Part shown: in pieces, positions 1-6,352 of the stretch
How the letters are laid out: every line of letters begins with the position of its first letter
How positions within the stretch are numbered: the first letter of the stretch is position 1
Source of the DNA: JBOGWY01 sp050694015
GTDB lineage: Bacteria > Actinomycetota > CADDZG01 > WHSQ01
DNA: 11,396 bases
Direction of reading: 5' to 3'
NCBI GenBank assembly: GCA_050694015.1
Contig: JBOGWY010000238.1
Span: 1 to 11,396, forward strand
Notes under the pieces: generated by a model
Seen by the model: only the letters and a program-made list of their open reading frames with translations
Told to the model about the DNA's origin: nothing
The model's database searches: none
Program-made: the position numbers and the translations under genes

Positions 1-2
1 TC

Positions 3-176
3 CAAGCGTTCCTCGTCCGGGCCGCAGGGCTCGACGGCGCGCCGGACACGATCGCGAGCGTCGCGTCCGCGGTCGAGAAGATCGCCGCGACGTTCGCCGG
101 CCACTCCGACGAACTGCCGACGCGAGCTGTGGCCCCACCACCTGCATGGCTGGGCACGAAGACCGAGACTTCCTAG
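3..176 (+). CDS. C-terminal fragment of an unknown protein (5' end outside window)
   Basis: An open frame enters from the left edge and ends at TAG 174-176, giving 57 residues (starts QAFLVRAAGLDG, ends GTKTETS). The frame shows the G/C-rich third-position pattern expected of this genome and a plausible amphipathic segment (IASVASAVEKIAATF). The last 20 residues are rich in Pro, Thr and Ala and look like a disordered tail. No domain can be recognised from so short a piece. The other two forward frames are also open here but translate to arginine-rich, low-information sequence, so I favour this one. Whether it is a gene at all is uncertain. Confidence 0.4.
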   Translation, partial: QAFLVRAAGLDGAPDTIASVASAVEKIAATFAGHSDELPTRAVAPPPAWLGTKTETS

Positions 177-276
177 ATGATCCAGGCGCCCCGCCAGGAT
201 CACCCGCAAGAACCGTCAGGCAATCAGGAGGACGTGGGCCGCAGGATTGGAGCCGCCCGCGCCTAAATCGGTAGCC

Positions 277-816
277 ATGACGTTCTCCCTTGGTTCGCGC
301 CTGGCTGTGGTTATGGCGGTGGTTGCGTCATCGCTGATCGCGGTGTTGCCGGCTCATGCGGGGATCCGAGTCGAACATCGTGCGTATGCGGCATTCCTCC
401 TCCCGAAGAACGGCGGCTCCCGCCTCTTGATAACCGTCCACGTCAATCGGATGAACGGTGGCGAGTATGCCGGGTTCTCCATCCGGGAACGGCGATGTCC
501 TGCAGGAGCGACGGTCCGTACTTGTCGCGTCCGGCCCGGCGGTTTCGTCGGCGAGCTTCGGGGATCGGACAAGTTCGAGGTCGACGCCGAGCTAGGTCGA
601 GCTCACCTCGAGGTCACACGTGATGGCGTCACGCATCGCGTCACGTGGACGGCGACGGCGCCATTCGCTCCGGTGGCCGGCGGCGGTTGTGGCGCTGGAT
701 ACGCCGGTCTTGAACGCACCGCCACAGCTACGGGCCGCGTCCTGGGTCGGGGCGTAGATACGACTCGCTTGTCCGGATCTGATGCTCATCTTCAGATTCT
801 TGCGTTTACCTGTTGA
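277..816 (+). CDS. Small secreted protein of unknown function, four cysteines
   Basis: This 179-residue product begins with a textbook Sec signal peptide: residues 1-8 are polar/basic, 9-24 are a hydrophobic core (LAVVMAVVASSLIAVL), and AHA|G at 28/29 is a signal peptidase I site. I chose ATG 277 because it puts the hydrophobic core at the N terminus. An in-frame TTG at 247 would add ten residues and has an AGGAGG 15 bases upstream (226-231), so it cannot be excluded. The mature part of about 151 residues looks beta-rich and has Cys74, Cys83, Cys138 and a C-terminal Cys179, enough for two disulfides. No family is recognised. The gene lies in the lower-GC left part of the window, beside a second small exported protein of the same kind. 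Confidence 0.65.
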   Translation: MTFSLGSRLAVVMAVVASSLIAVLPAHAGIRVEHRAYAAFLLPKNGGSRLLITVHVNRMNGGEYAGFSIRERRCPAGATVRTCRVRPGGFVGELRGSDKFEVDAELGRAHLEVTRDGVTHRVTWTATAPFAPVAGGGCGAGYAGLERTATATGRVLGRGVDTTRLSGSDAHLQILAFTC

Positions 817-970
817 CCTGGACGTCCAAGCACCCATTCCGCACTAGATCTTTCCTGTTTCAGTAGCTACGCGCTTTTTGGTCACCTCGCGCTATGGATG
901 CCTGCCTTCCTCCGGTCGACCCATCTCATTGGAGATCGCGGTGGAATCACGAGCGAGAGGAGTCGATGAG

Positions 971-1393
971 ATGGTCGCGAGGCGGACATTCACTGTGGCA
1001 GCAACGCTGGTCTTCGTTCTGGCGGGAATCGCGTTGCCTGCTTCAGCAGGACCAATCGGCCTGGTCTACAACTGTGAGGCGTCGGCCTCTACGCCCACGC
1101 TCAATTCCACAACGAAACTCATCACGGGGCGCGGCCGAGCCGTCGGCAGTGGGTGTTCGACTGTTCTGGATTACGTCGAAGTCTGCCTCGAGCGCCTCAG
1201 GCTTGCAGAACCGAGTACCTGTGTTGAGTATGATTCGCCCTCGGGCGGCCTCTCTTCACCGTATGTCTGTCGTCCCGGCGTCTACGACACGCAGGTCACT
1301 GCCGTTTATCACGACGGCAATTTCGATCAGGTTCACGCGAGCGAACAGCAGGGTGGGTTCCTGATCATCGACACTGAATGTGGGCTTGCCTAA
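971..1393 (+). CDS. Small secreted protein of unknown function, six cysteines
   Basis: The 140-residue product starts with basic residues (MVARR), a hydrophobic core at about 7-22, and ASA|G at 26/27, a clear Sec signal peptide. Start ATG 971 is preceded by AGAGGAG (956-962) with 8 bases between, which decides the start against a longer in-frame extension beginning at 878. The mature part of about 114 residues has six cysteines (35, 62, 72, 84, 100, 137), an even number consistent with three disulfides in an extracellular fold. The segment around 101-135 reads like beta strands. I do not recognise the family. It follows the other secreted gene by 154 bp on the same strand. No clear promoter is seen between them, so whether they are cotranscribed is open. 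Confidence 0.7.
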   Translation: MVARRTFTVAATLVFVLAGIALPASAGPIGLVYNCEASASTPTLNSTTKLITGRGRAVGSGCSTVLDYVEVCLERLRLAEPSTCVEYDSPSGGLSSPYVCRPGVYDTQVTAVYHDGNFDQVHASEQQGGFLIIDTECGLA

Positions 1394-1518
1394 CGGCGAC
1401 GCACGACTTGTGGCGACGATTCTGCCTAGGCCCGAGCGGAGTTGCGGGACGATGGACGACGCCTTTTGGGTCACATCTCTCATGTCCCAAGCTGTCCGGG
1501 GCGAGTCGGGCGCCCTGG

Positions 1519-1538
1519 CTCATGATCACCTTCATGAG
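1519..1538. repeat. Inverted repeat CTCATGA-N6-TCATGAG in a gene-free stretch
   Basis: Between the stop of the secreted protein (1393) and the MerR-type site at 1554 no convincing gene is present. This stretch holds one clear structure: CTCATGA (1519-1525), loop TCACCT, TCATGAG (1532-1538), a perfect 7-bp inverted repeat. No T-run follows, so a classical terminator is unlikely. It could be a regulator site, since it lies 15 bp upstream of the -35-like TTGCAC at 1554, or a U-less terminator for the secreted-protein gene. Confidence 0.4.
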
Positions 1539-1553
1539 GCCTTCCGCTACCTC

Positions 1554-1585
1554 TTGCACCTCACGTACGTGAGGTCCTCTAGCGT
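1554..1585 (+). promoter_or_regulatory. Second TipA-type operator/promoter-like site, without an obvious target gene
   Basis: TTGCAC (1554-1559) overlaps a perfect 18-bp palindrome ACCTCACGTACGTGAGGT (1558-1575), followed by TAGCGT (1580-1585) at a 20-bp spacing. The stretch CCTCTTGCACCTCACGT is identical to that in the functional-looking copy upstream of merR at 2727. The palindrome here lacks the central extra base, and the spacer is 20 rather than 19 bp. Rightward transcription would run antisense into the end of the minus-strand regulator gene, whose stop codon (1579-1581) overlaps this site. It may be a live operator, a source of antisense RNA, or a relic left by duplication. Confidence 0.6.
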
Positions 1586-2598
1586 TCCGAGGCGCGTGCC
1601 TGCTCGACAAGGCGACGGACTGCCTCGTTCATGTTCACGGGTTCAAGTTCGGTGTCGGGGTGTTCTCGTTGCCACACGCGGAAGATCTCGTCAGTGAATC
1701 CCTGACCCACCTGTTCCACCCCTTTGAAATCCACAACGACCTCCCGGAACTCATCCAGATTGCGCGTTAGCCGTTTGGCCTCCGAGCGAGAGACGAACAT
1801 GCCTTCGAGTTCGAAGAGGCGGACCAGTGTTCTCGAGCGCGCGAAGGCAAAATCATCATCGGTAAATTCGTCAAAGATCTGGGACAACGTCTGGCGTGGA
1901 TCCATCGCGACGACGAAGTCGACGTTGGTCCCCTGGTGACTTCGCACTCGAGCGATCGTCTGATCCCGCCTTCTGTTGTCAACGATCCAACGCCATCCAT
2001 TGCTTGACAGAACGAAGAGATCCACAGCCTTAGATGTGAAGAAGATTCCCTGCCCACTATGGCGGGCCGGGTCGGTAGTGAGTTTCCCTTTTGAGATTTC
2101 TTGTATCGCGGCACCGTGATCTTCAAGGTTTCTCTTTGAGCGCACGTTCTCGAAAACCCCAACTCCCTCGTCGGCGATCCTGAACCGCACATCTCGTGAA
2201 GTGACACCCAGGGAGATCCGGACGATTGCTGATCCCGAGTGATCGATCGCGTTGTTCAACATCTCCGTAAACGCGTAGCCGGCGATCCGGTCGGCAGCTT
2301 GCGGCAACCCTTTGACTTCCGGGACGTCCTCGCGGACGTCTTGCCACACGCGATCCTCCTGGAGACCGGCGATCTCCAGTTGCGCCTGCCAGATAGATCG
2401 TCTCGCGTAACGACGCCCGCGGCCCTCGCCCGTCGCAACAAGCTCGCCGGCGTCGACAAGCTTCCTTAGGTTGTAATGGGCGGCCTGCCTCGTCACTCCT
2501 GCAGCGCGCGCAACCTCGCCGCTGGACACGGCCGGGCGGTCATTCAGCATCTGATGGATCAGCCACGGAATCGACTCTCCGCGGGCTGGAGGATTCAT
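1579..2598 (-). CDS. One-protein regulator: winged helix + GHKL ATPase + STAS-like DUF4325
   Basis: The 339-residue product has three domains. Residues about 10-66 form a winged helix (SSGEVARAAGVTRQAAHYNL recognition region, then basic RGRRYARR wing). Residues about 84-232 are a GHKL (HATPase) fold: N box E112-x2-N115-N116-x2-D119 (TEMLNNAIDH), G1 box D143-E-G-V-G, G2 GQGIFF 182-187 and GTNVDF 223-228. Residues about 258-320 match the STAS-like DUF4325 pattern (SRSEAKRL, then VVVDFKGVEQVGQGFTDEIF). There is no sensor domain, transmembrane segment or phospho-acceptor H box, so this is not an ordinary histidine kinase. The family suggests an ATP-dependent one-component switch resembling an anti-sigma/anti-anti-sigma pair fused to a DNA-binding domain; its target is unknown. 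ATG 2598 has no Shine-Dalgarno and seems leaderless. Sampled GC is lower than in the genes to the right. Confidence 0.85.
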   Translation of the reverse strand: MNPPARGESIPWLIHQMLNDRPAVSSGEVARAAGVTRQAAHYNLRKLVDAGELVATGEGRGRRYARRSIWQAQLEIAGLQEDRVWQDVREDVPEVKGLPQAADRIAGYAFTEMLNNAIDHSGSAIVRISLGVTSRDVRFRIADEGVGVFENVRSKRNLEDHGAAIQEISKGKLTTDPARHSGQGIFFTSKAVDLFVLSSNGWRWIVDNRRRDQTIARVRSHQGTNVDFVVAMDPRQTLSQIFDEFTDDDFAFARSRTLVRLFELEGMFVSRSEAKRLTRNLDEFREVVVDFKGVEQVGQGFTDEIFRVWQREHPDTELEPVNMNEAVRRLVEQARASER

Positions 2599-2633
2599 CT
2601 TTACATTTTTACGTTGCGACGCAGAAATGTCAA
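2599..2633 (-). promoter_or_regulatory. Probable leaderless promoter of the HTH-GHKL-DUF4325 gene
   Basis: On the minus strand TTGACA (plus 2628-2633) is followed after 16 bp by TAAAAA (plus 2606-2611). A start site about 7 bases further would fall at 2598-2599, the A of the ATG. No ribosome binding site lies upstream, consistent with leaderless translation, which is common in actinobacteria. The -10 region is overlapped by one arm of the A/T-rich inverted repeat, suggesting autoregulation. Confidence 0.5.
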
Positions 2634-2693
2634 AACATAAAAAGATTGTGACGCTTCACCCCCACCTGCGTCAACAAAGGTAAAAAGGTAAAG
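2599..2693. repeat. Long-spaced inverted repeat of TTTAC(A/C)TTTTTAC motifs (candidate operator)
   Basis: Plus 2599-2612 reads CTTTACATTTTTAC. The reverse complement of 2680-2693 reads CTTTACCTTTTTAC, 13 of 14 identical. Each arm contains two TTTAC half-sites. One arm abuts the start codon of the minus-strand regulator; the other lies about 80 bp upstream, near the merR promoter. The A/T-rich stretch stands out in this GC-rich window. A winged-helix autoregulator binding both arms is a reasonable inference. Confidence 0.45.
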
Positions 2694-2726
2694 CAACCTC
2701 GCTGACGATGGCGTCGCCCCTTCCTC

Positions 2727-2757
2727 TTGCACCTCACGTAACGTGAGGTCCTAGGTT
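2727..2757 (+). promoter_or_regulatory. TipA/MerR-type promoter with operator in a 19-bp spacer
   Basis: TTGCAC (2727-2732) and TAGGTT (2752-2757) are separated by 19 bp, the overlong spacing typical of MerR-activated promoters. The spacer carries the 19-bp palindrome ACCTCACGTAACGTGAGGT (2731-2749). From memory this closely resembles the published streptomycete tipA promoter. Transcription would start near 2764, giving a leader of about 25 bases before the merR ATG. Activation by the MerR protein it encodes is the expected mode. Confidence 0.85.
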
Positions 2758-2788
2758 GCCTGCAGGAGGTGACAGGGCGGAGGAGGGA

Positions 2789-3523
2789 ATGGCGGAGGAC
2801 AAGCGCTGGAAAGTCGGTGAGCTCGCGGCGCTGGCGGGAGTGACGGTGCGGACGCTCCACCACTACGAGGGGGTGGGGTTACTGGTGCCGAGCGAACGCT
2901 CGAACGCGGGTCACCGGCTCTATTCGGTAGACGATCTGAGCCGTCTCTACCGGATCCTGGCTCTCCGGCGCCTCGGCCTGACGCTCGACGACGTGCGCTC
3001 CGCGATGGACGGGGACCTCGTCGACCTGCGCGAAACGGTGAAACGTCACCTCGAACAGCTCGAGATCGAGCTGGAACTGCAGAGCAAGCTGCGCGCGCGG
3101 CTCGAGCGGTTGTTGACCGTCCTCGACGGCACCGAACGCGGAACCGCGCGGCACCTAGTAGACGTATTGGAGGTGATGACGATGCACGAGCGCTACTACA
3201 CACCGGAGCAGCTCGCCGAGCTGGAGCGCAGACGCAACGAGCTCGGCGACGAGGGCATGCGCAAGGCCGAGCAGGACTGGGCGGGGCTGATCGCGGCCGT
3301 CGAGGCCGAGCACGCCAAGGGCACCGACCCCGCGGACCCGAGGGTCCAGGAGCTCGTCGCCCGCTGGCAGGACCTGATCTCGCAGTTCACCGGCGGCGAC
3401 CCGGCCATCCGAGAGTCGCTGCAGAACATGTACGAGACCGAAGGCACCGAGCGCGCGTCGCAAGGGATGGTTAAGCCTGATGTGATGGACTACATGGGCC
3501 GAGCGATGAACGCAGCGAAGTAG
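2789..3523 (+). CDS. MerR-family transcriptional activator, TipA-like (TipAS drug-binding domain)
   Basis: The 244-residue product has a MerR winged helix at 6-75 (VGELAALAGVTVRTLHHYE, then GHRLYSVDDLSRLYRILALRRLG), a long dimerisation helix at about 79-118 and a TipAS domain at about 130-240 (YYTPEQLAELERRRNELGDE, DPADPRVQELVARWQDL, FTGGDP). TipAS domains bind thiopeptides and other hydrophobic drugs. No cysteine occurs anywhere, so covalent thiopeptide capture as in Streptomyces TipA is not possible, though non-covalent binding is. ATG 2789 follows GGAGGAGGG (2779-2787). The in-frame TTG at 2756 lies inside the -10 element and is rejected. The gene sits behind its own MerR-type promoter and ends 2 bp before the ABC permease gene, implying drug-induced expression of both. 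Confidence 0.92.
   Translation: MAEDKRWKVGELAALAGVTVRTLHHYEGVGLLVPSERSNAGHRLYSVDDLSRLYRILALRRLGLTLDDVRSAMDGDLVDLRETVKRHLEQLEIELELQSKLRARLERLLTVLDGTERGTARHLVDVLEVMTMHERYYTPEQLAELERRRNELGDEGMRKAEQDWAGLIAAVEAEHAKGTDPADPRVQELVARWQDLISQFTGGDPAIRESLQNMYETEGTERASQGMVKPDVMDYMGRAMNAAK
3169..3184 (+). promoter_or_regulatory. Internal ribosome binding site and ATG releasing the TipAS domain alone
   Basis: GGAGGTGAT (3169-3177) is a nine-base match to the complement of the 16S rRNA 3' end. It lies inside the merR gene, 8 bases (counted from GGAGG) before an in-frame ATG at 3182 (Met132). Translation from there would give a 113-residue protein, MHERYYTPEQ onward, which is almost exactly the TipAS domain. 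In Streptomyces tipA, a separate short TipAS protein is known to be made from an internal in-frame start, so the arrangement is probably conserved. Confidence 0.65.
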
Positions 3524-3525
3524 AC

Positions 3526-6285
3526 GTGCGACGCGTGGATCCGTTGTGGGCACGATCTCCGTTGGTCCTGCTGCGGTTCCCCACGTTGGCGATCGCCATC
3601 GCGGCGGGAGCGTTGATACTCGCTCTCGCCGCGGTGTCGTATCCGCTGTTCCTCTCCGCCGCTCGCAACGAGCTGGTCACCGCGACACTTTCCAAATCGA
3701 CCGTCAGTCGCTACGGGGCGGGGATCACCTACAGATCGACGAACGTCCGGTTCGGCGAGCGGGTTCAAGAGACCCGTGAGGTCATTTACGAGGCGCGCGA
3801 CGAGCTGTTCCCGAAGGTGATCGGAAGCATCCCTCAGCTCGACGCGCCGTTGCAGAGCACGTTCGGCCCCCAGATCCGCTTGTGGCCCGCCGGCGTGAAC
3901 GACGTCGAGCGCGAGCGCGACACCCGGCTGTTCTCCCGCGACCATCAGTTGGACCACGTCGAGGTGATCGAAGGGCGCGACGGCTCAGGTGTGTGGATCG
4001 CCGACTACACCGCGGACGCGATCGGCGTATCCGCGGGCGACGAGATCACGATGAGCTTCCAGGGCGGCCCCGAAGCGACCGTGCCGGTGGACGGCATCTA
4101 CCGCGCGATCTTCAACGAGCCCGAGACCGGTTACTGGCGTCTGTGGCGGGGCGAGATCTATCCGAACTGTTCCGGAGGTCTCGCCGGCTGTACCCCTCCT
4201 CCTCCGTTCGTGCTCGCCGATCACGACCAGGTCGTCGCGCTGACGCGGCAACTCGGCGACGACACCGCCACCTTCGCGTGGGACGCACCCTTGGCCCCCG
4301 GACGCGGGCGCACCTTGGAGGACCTGCGAGATCTGGAACGTTCCCACCTCGATCTCGTCGATCGGATGCAGGCTCAGGGCACGCGGCTCAACGACGTCTT
4401 CCAGTGTTGTGGGCCGATATCCGGATTCTTCTTCCAGCAGCGTGCCGCGATGTCATCGTCGGTCCCACAGGTCCTGGCCCAGGTCGAACAACGGATCCCG
4501 TCGGCCGAGGTTCCCGTGCGTCTGTCGGCCATCGCCGCGCTGATCATCGCCATCGCGGTCGTCGCCGGCGCGGGCGGATACACGTCGGCGGCACGTCGGG
4601 TGGAACGGCAGTTGCAGTTCGCGAGGGGCGTCGGCGCGACCAGCGTCGGCGCGCGTGCGGCGATCGAGGCCGTCGTTCCGTGCATCCTCGGGGGACTCGT
4701 CGGAGGCCTGCTCGCGTGGTTCCTGATCGCAACGATCGGGCCGGACGGGCTGATCTCGTCCGAGGCAGGCCGCACCGCCATCGTCGTGGGAGCCGCGAGC
4801 GTCGTGGTGGCGGCCCTGGTAGTGGGCGTCGTCAACGCCCTGACGTTCGCGCGCGGTGACGGGGAGGGCATCTCATCGCGGTCGTGGAGCGCGATCCGAT
4901 TTATCTCCCCCGCCCACCCCTGGGAGCTCGGACTCCTGGCTCTCGCCGGTTACCTCTACGTGCAACTCCAGCGCCGCGGTGTTCTGGTAGGTACGGGCGC
5001 GGTCGATCGACCGAACTTCCTGCTGTTCCTGTTCCCGATCATGTTCATCTCCGGCTTCGGAGTTCTCGCGGCGCGCTCGTTCCGCGCGCTCTTCAAGGTG
5101 ATCCGACGGCGGGACGAGCGCCTCTCGTCGCCTCTATATCTCGTGGTCAACCGGGTGGCCGGCGCGCCTGCGCTCGTCCTGCTGCTGTTCGCGGCCGGAG
5201 CCGCCGCTCTCGGCGTGTACGTCCATGCGCGCACGGTCGTGGCCTCGCTCGAACGCACTGTCGACGCGAAGTCGCGGCTCTTCGTCGGCAGCGACGTCGC
5301 CGCGCTCGTCGGGTCGTCGCTCGATCCCCCCGCGGGCTTCGAGTACCCGATCACGAAAGTGTTCCGGATCGCGCACGCCGGACGTCCCGTTGGGATCCCG
5401 CCCACCCCGGGGCCGGAGATCGATGTGATCGCGGTCGATCCGGGCACGCTGTCCGAGACCGCCCACTGGGATCCGGCGTTCGGGACGCCGACGCTCGACG
5501 CCGCGATCGCCGGGCTGTCGGACGGGCGCGGCGACACGCTCCCGGCTGTACTTGCCGGCGCGGACCTCGGCCGCGTCGTGAGCTTCGATATCGCCGGGGA
5601 TCCGTTCGGCTTCGAGGTGATCCGCGAGCTCGAGGCGTTCCCCGGCATGGTGTCGGAGCGACCCCTGCTGGTCGTCAACAGAACCGCGCTCGAAGGCCTT
5701 TTGGAGCGCCGGTCGTCGGGGCTGCTGAACACCGCGCGCGTGGAAGCGGAATGGTGGGTGAGGGGTGAAGCCACCGCGGTCGAGGCCGCGCTGGCACGTA
5801 CGCCGGCGCCACCGGTGAACGTCCTAACCGCCGCGGAGGTGCGGGACATCCCGTCGATATCCTCGGTGATCGACACGTTCCGCGTCCTGGATCTCCTCGG
5901 GTCGGGTGCCGCCCTCCTCGTGATCGTCGCGATGCTGATGTACCTGCAGGCACGCAAGCGGTCGCGCGTCGTGTCCTACGCGCTCGCGCGGCGCATGGGG
6001 CTCGCGCACCGTAGCCACGGCATCGCACTCGCGATCGAGCTGGGCGCGATGCTGCTCGCGTCCTACGTTGTCGCGCTGGTCGTCGCGACCGGCGCCTCGT
6101 GGCTGATCGCGTCGATGGTCGACCCGTTGCCGACGATCCCGCCGGAGACGCTCTTCACGGTCCCGGTGGGATGGCTGGTCCTCTCCGGGGCCGCGCTCGG
6201 CGTCATCGCGGTCGTGGCCGGGGTCGCGACGAACGCGACCGGGGGCCGCACCGACCTCGGCAGCCTGATGCGGGTGGCCGAGTAG
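3526..6285 (+). CDS. Large FtsX-type ABC transporter permease
   Basis: The 919-residue product is an integral membrane ABC permease with the FtsX/MacB layout in two halves. Transmembrane segments are visible at about 21-43, 333-352, 378-403, 418-440, 462-480, 495-520, 545-566, 785-807, 830-855 and 880-902. Large extracytoplasmic domains lie at about 45-330 and 570-780. The first contains Cys215/Cys222 and Cys294/Cys295, possible disulfides. The two FtsX cores are about 335-440 and 790-905. GTG 3526 starts 2 bp after the merR stop without a strong ribosome binding site, so translational coupling is likely. A GTG at 3535 is an alternative. No ATP-binding subunit is encoded in the window, so its ATPase must lie elsewhere. 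The TipA-like regulator suggests drug export, but the substrate is unknown. Confidence 0.88.
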   Translation: MRRVDPLWARSPLVLLRFPTLAIAIAAGALILALAAVSYPLFLSAARNELVTATLSKSTVSRYGAGITYRSTNVRFGERVQETREVIYEARDELFPKVIGSIPQLDAPLQSTFGPQIRLWPAGVNDVERERDTRLFSRDHQLDHVEVIEGRDGSGVWIADYTADAIGVSAGDEITMSFQGGPEATVPVDGIYRAIFNEPETGYWRLWRGEIYPNCSGGLAGCTPPPPFVLADHDQVVALTRQLGDDTATFAWDAPLAPGRGRTLEDLRDLERSHLDLVDRMQAQGTRLNDVFQCCGPISGFFFQQRAAMSSSVPQVLAQVEQRIPSAEVPVRLSAIAALIIAIAVVAGAGGYTSAARRVERQLQFARGVGATSVGARAAIEAVVPCILGGLVGGLLAWFLIATIGPDGLISSEAGRTAIVVGAASVVVAALVVGVVNALTFARGDGEGISSRSWSAIRFISPAHPWELGLLALAGYLYVQLQRRGVLVGTGAVDRPNFLLFLFPIMFISGFGVLAARSFRALFKVIRRRDERLSSPLYLVVNRVAGAPALVLLLFAAGAAALGVYVHARTVVASLERTVDAKSRLFVGSDVAALVGSSLDPPAGFEYPITKVFRIAHAGRPVGIPPTPGPEIDVIAVDPGTLSETAHWDPAFGTPTLDAAIAGLSDGRGDTLPAVLAGADLGRVVSFDIAGDPFGFEVIRELEAFPGMVSERPLLVVNRTALEGLLERRSSGLLNTARVEAEWWVRGEATAVEAALARTPAPPVNVLTAAEVRDIPSISSVIDTFRVLDLLGSGAALLVIVAMLMYLQARKRSRVVSYALARRMGLAHRSHGIALAIELGAMLLASYVVALVVATGASWLIASMVDPLPTIPPETLFTVPVGWLVLSGAALGVIAVVAGVATNATGGRTDLGSLMRVAE

Positions 6286-6321
6286 TTCCGATGAGCTGCG
6301 CTCACCGTCGTGCTACCCGTT

Positions 6322-6338
6322 GGTCGGCTCCGCCGACC
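6322..6338 (+). terminator. Possible U-less (hairpin-only) terminator after the permease
   Basis: GGTCGGC (6322-6328), loop TCC and GCCGACC (6332-6338) form a perfect 7-bp stem 36 bases after the permease stop codon. No T-run follows. Hairpin-only terminators have been proposed for actinobacteria, and the position suits the end of the merR-permease operon. Confidence 0.4.
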
Positions 6339-6352
6339 TCCGAGTAGTAAAC

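Noticed and set aside
1378..1697. Small plus-strand open frames after the second secreted-protein gene
   Set aside because: No ribosome binding site, no coding-like residue pattern, and they overlap the 3' end of the minus-strand regulator.
2756..2788. Upstream TTG start for the MerR gene
   Set aside because: The codon lies within the -10 hexamer, so it would not be in the transcript; the ATG at 2789 gives a normal MerR N terminus.
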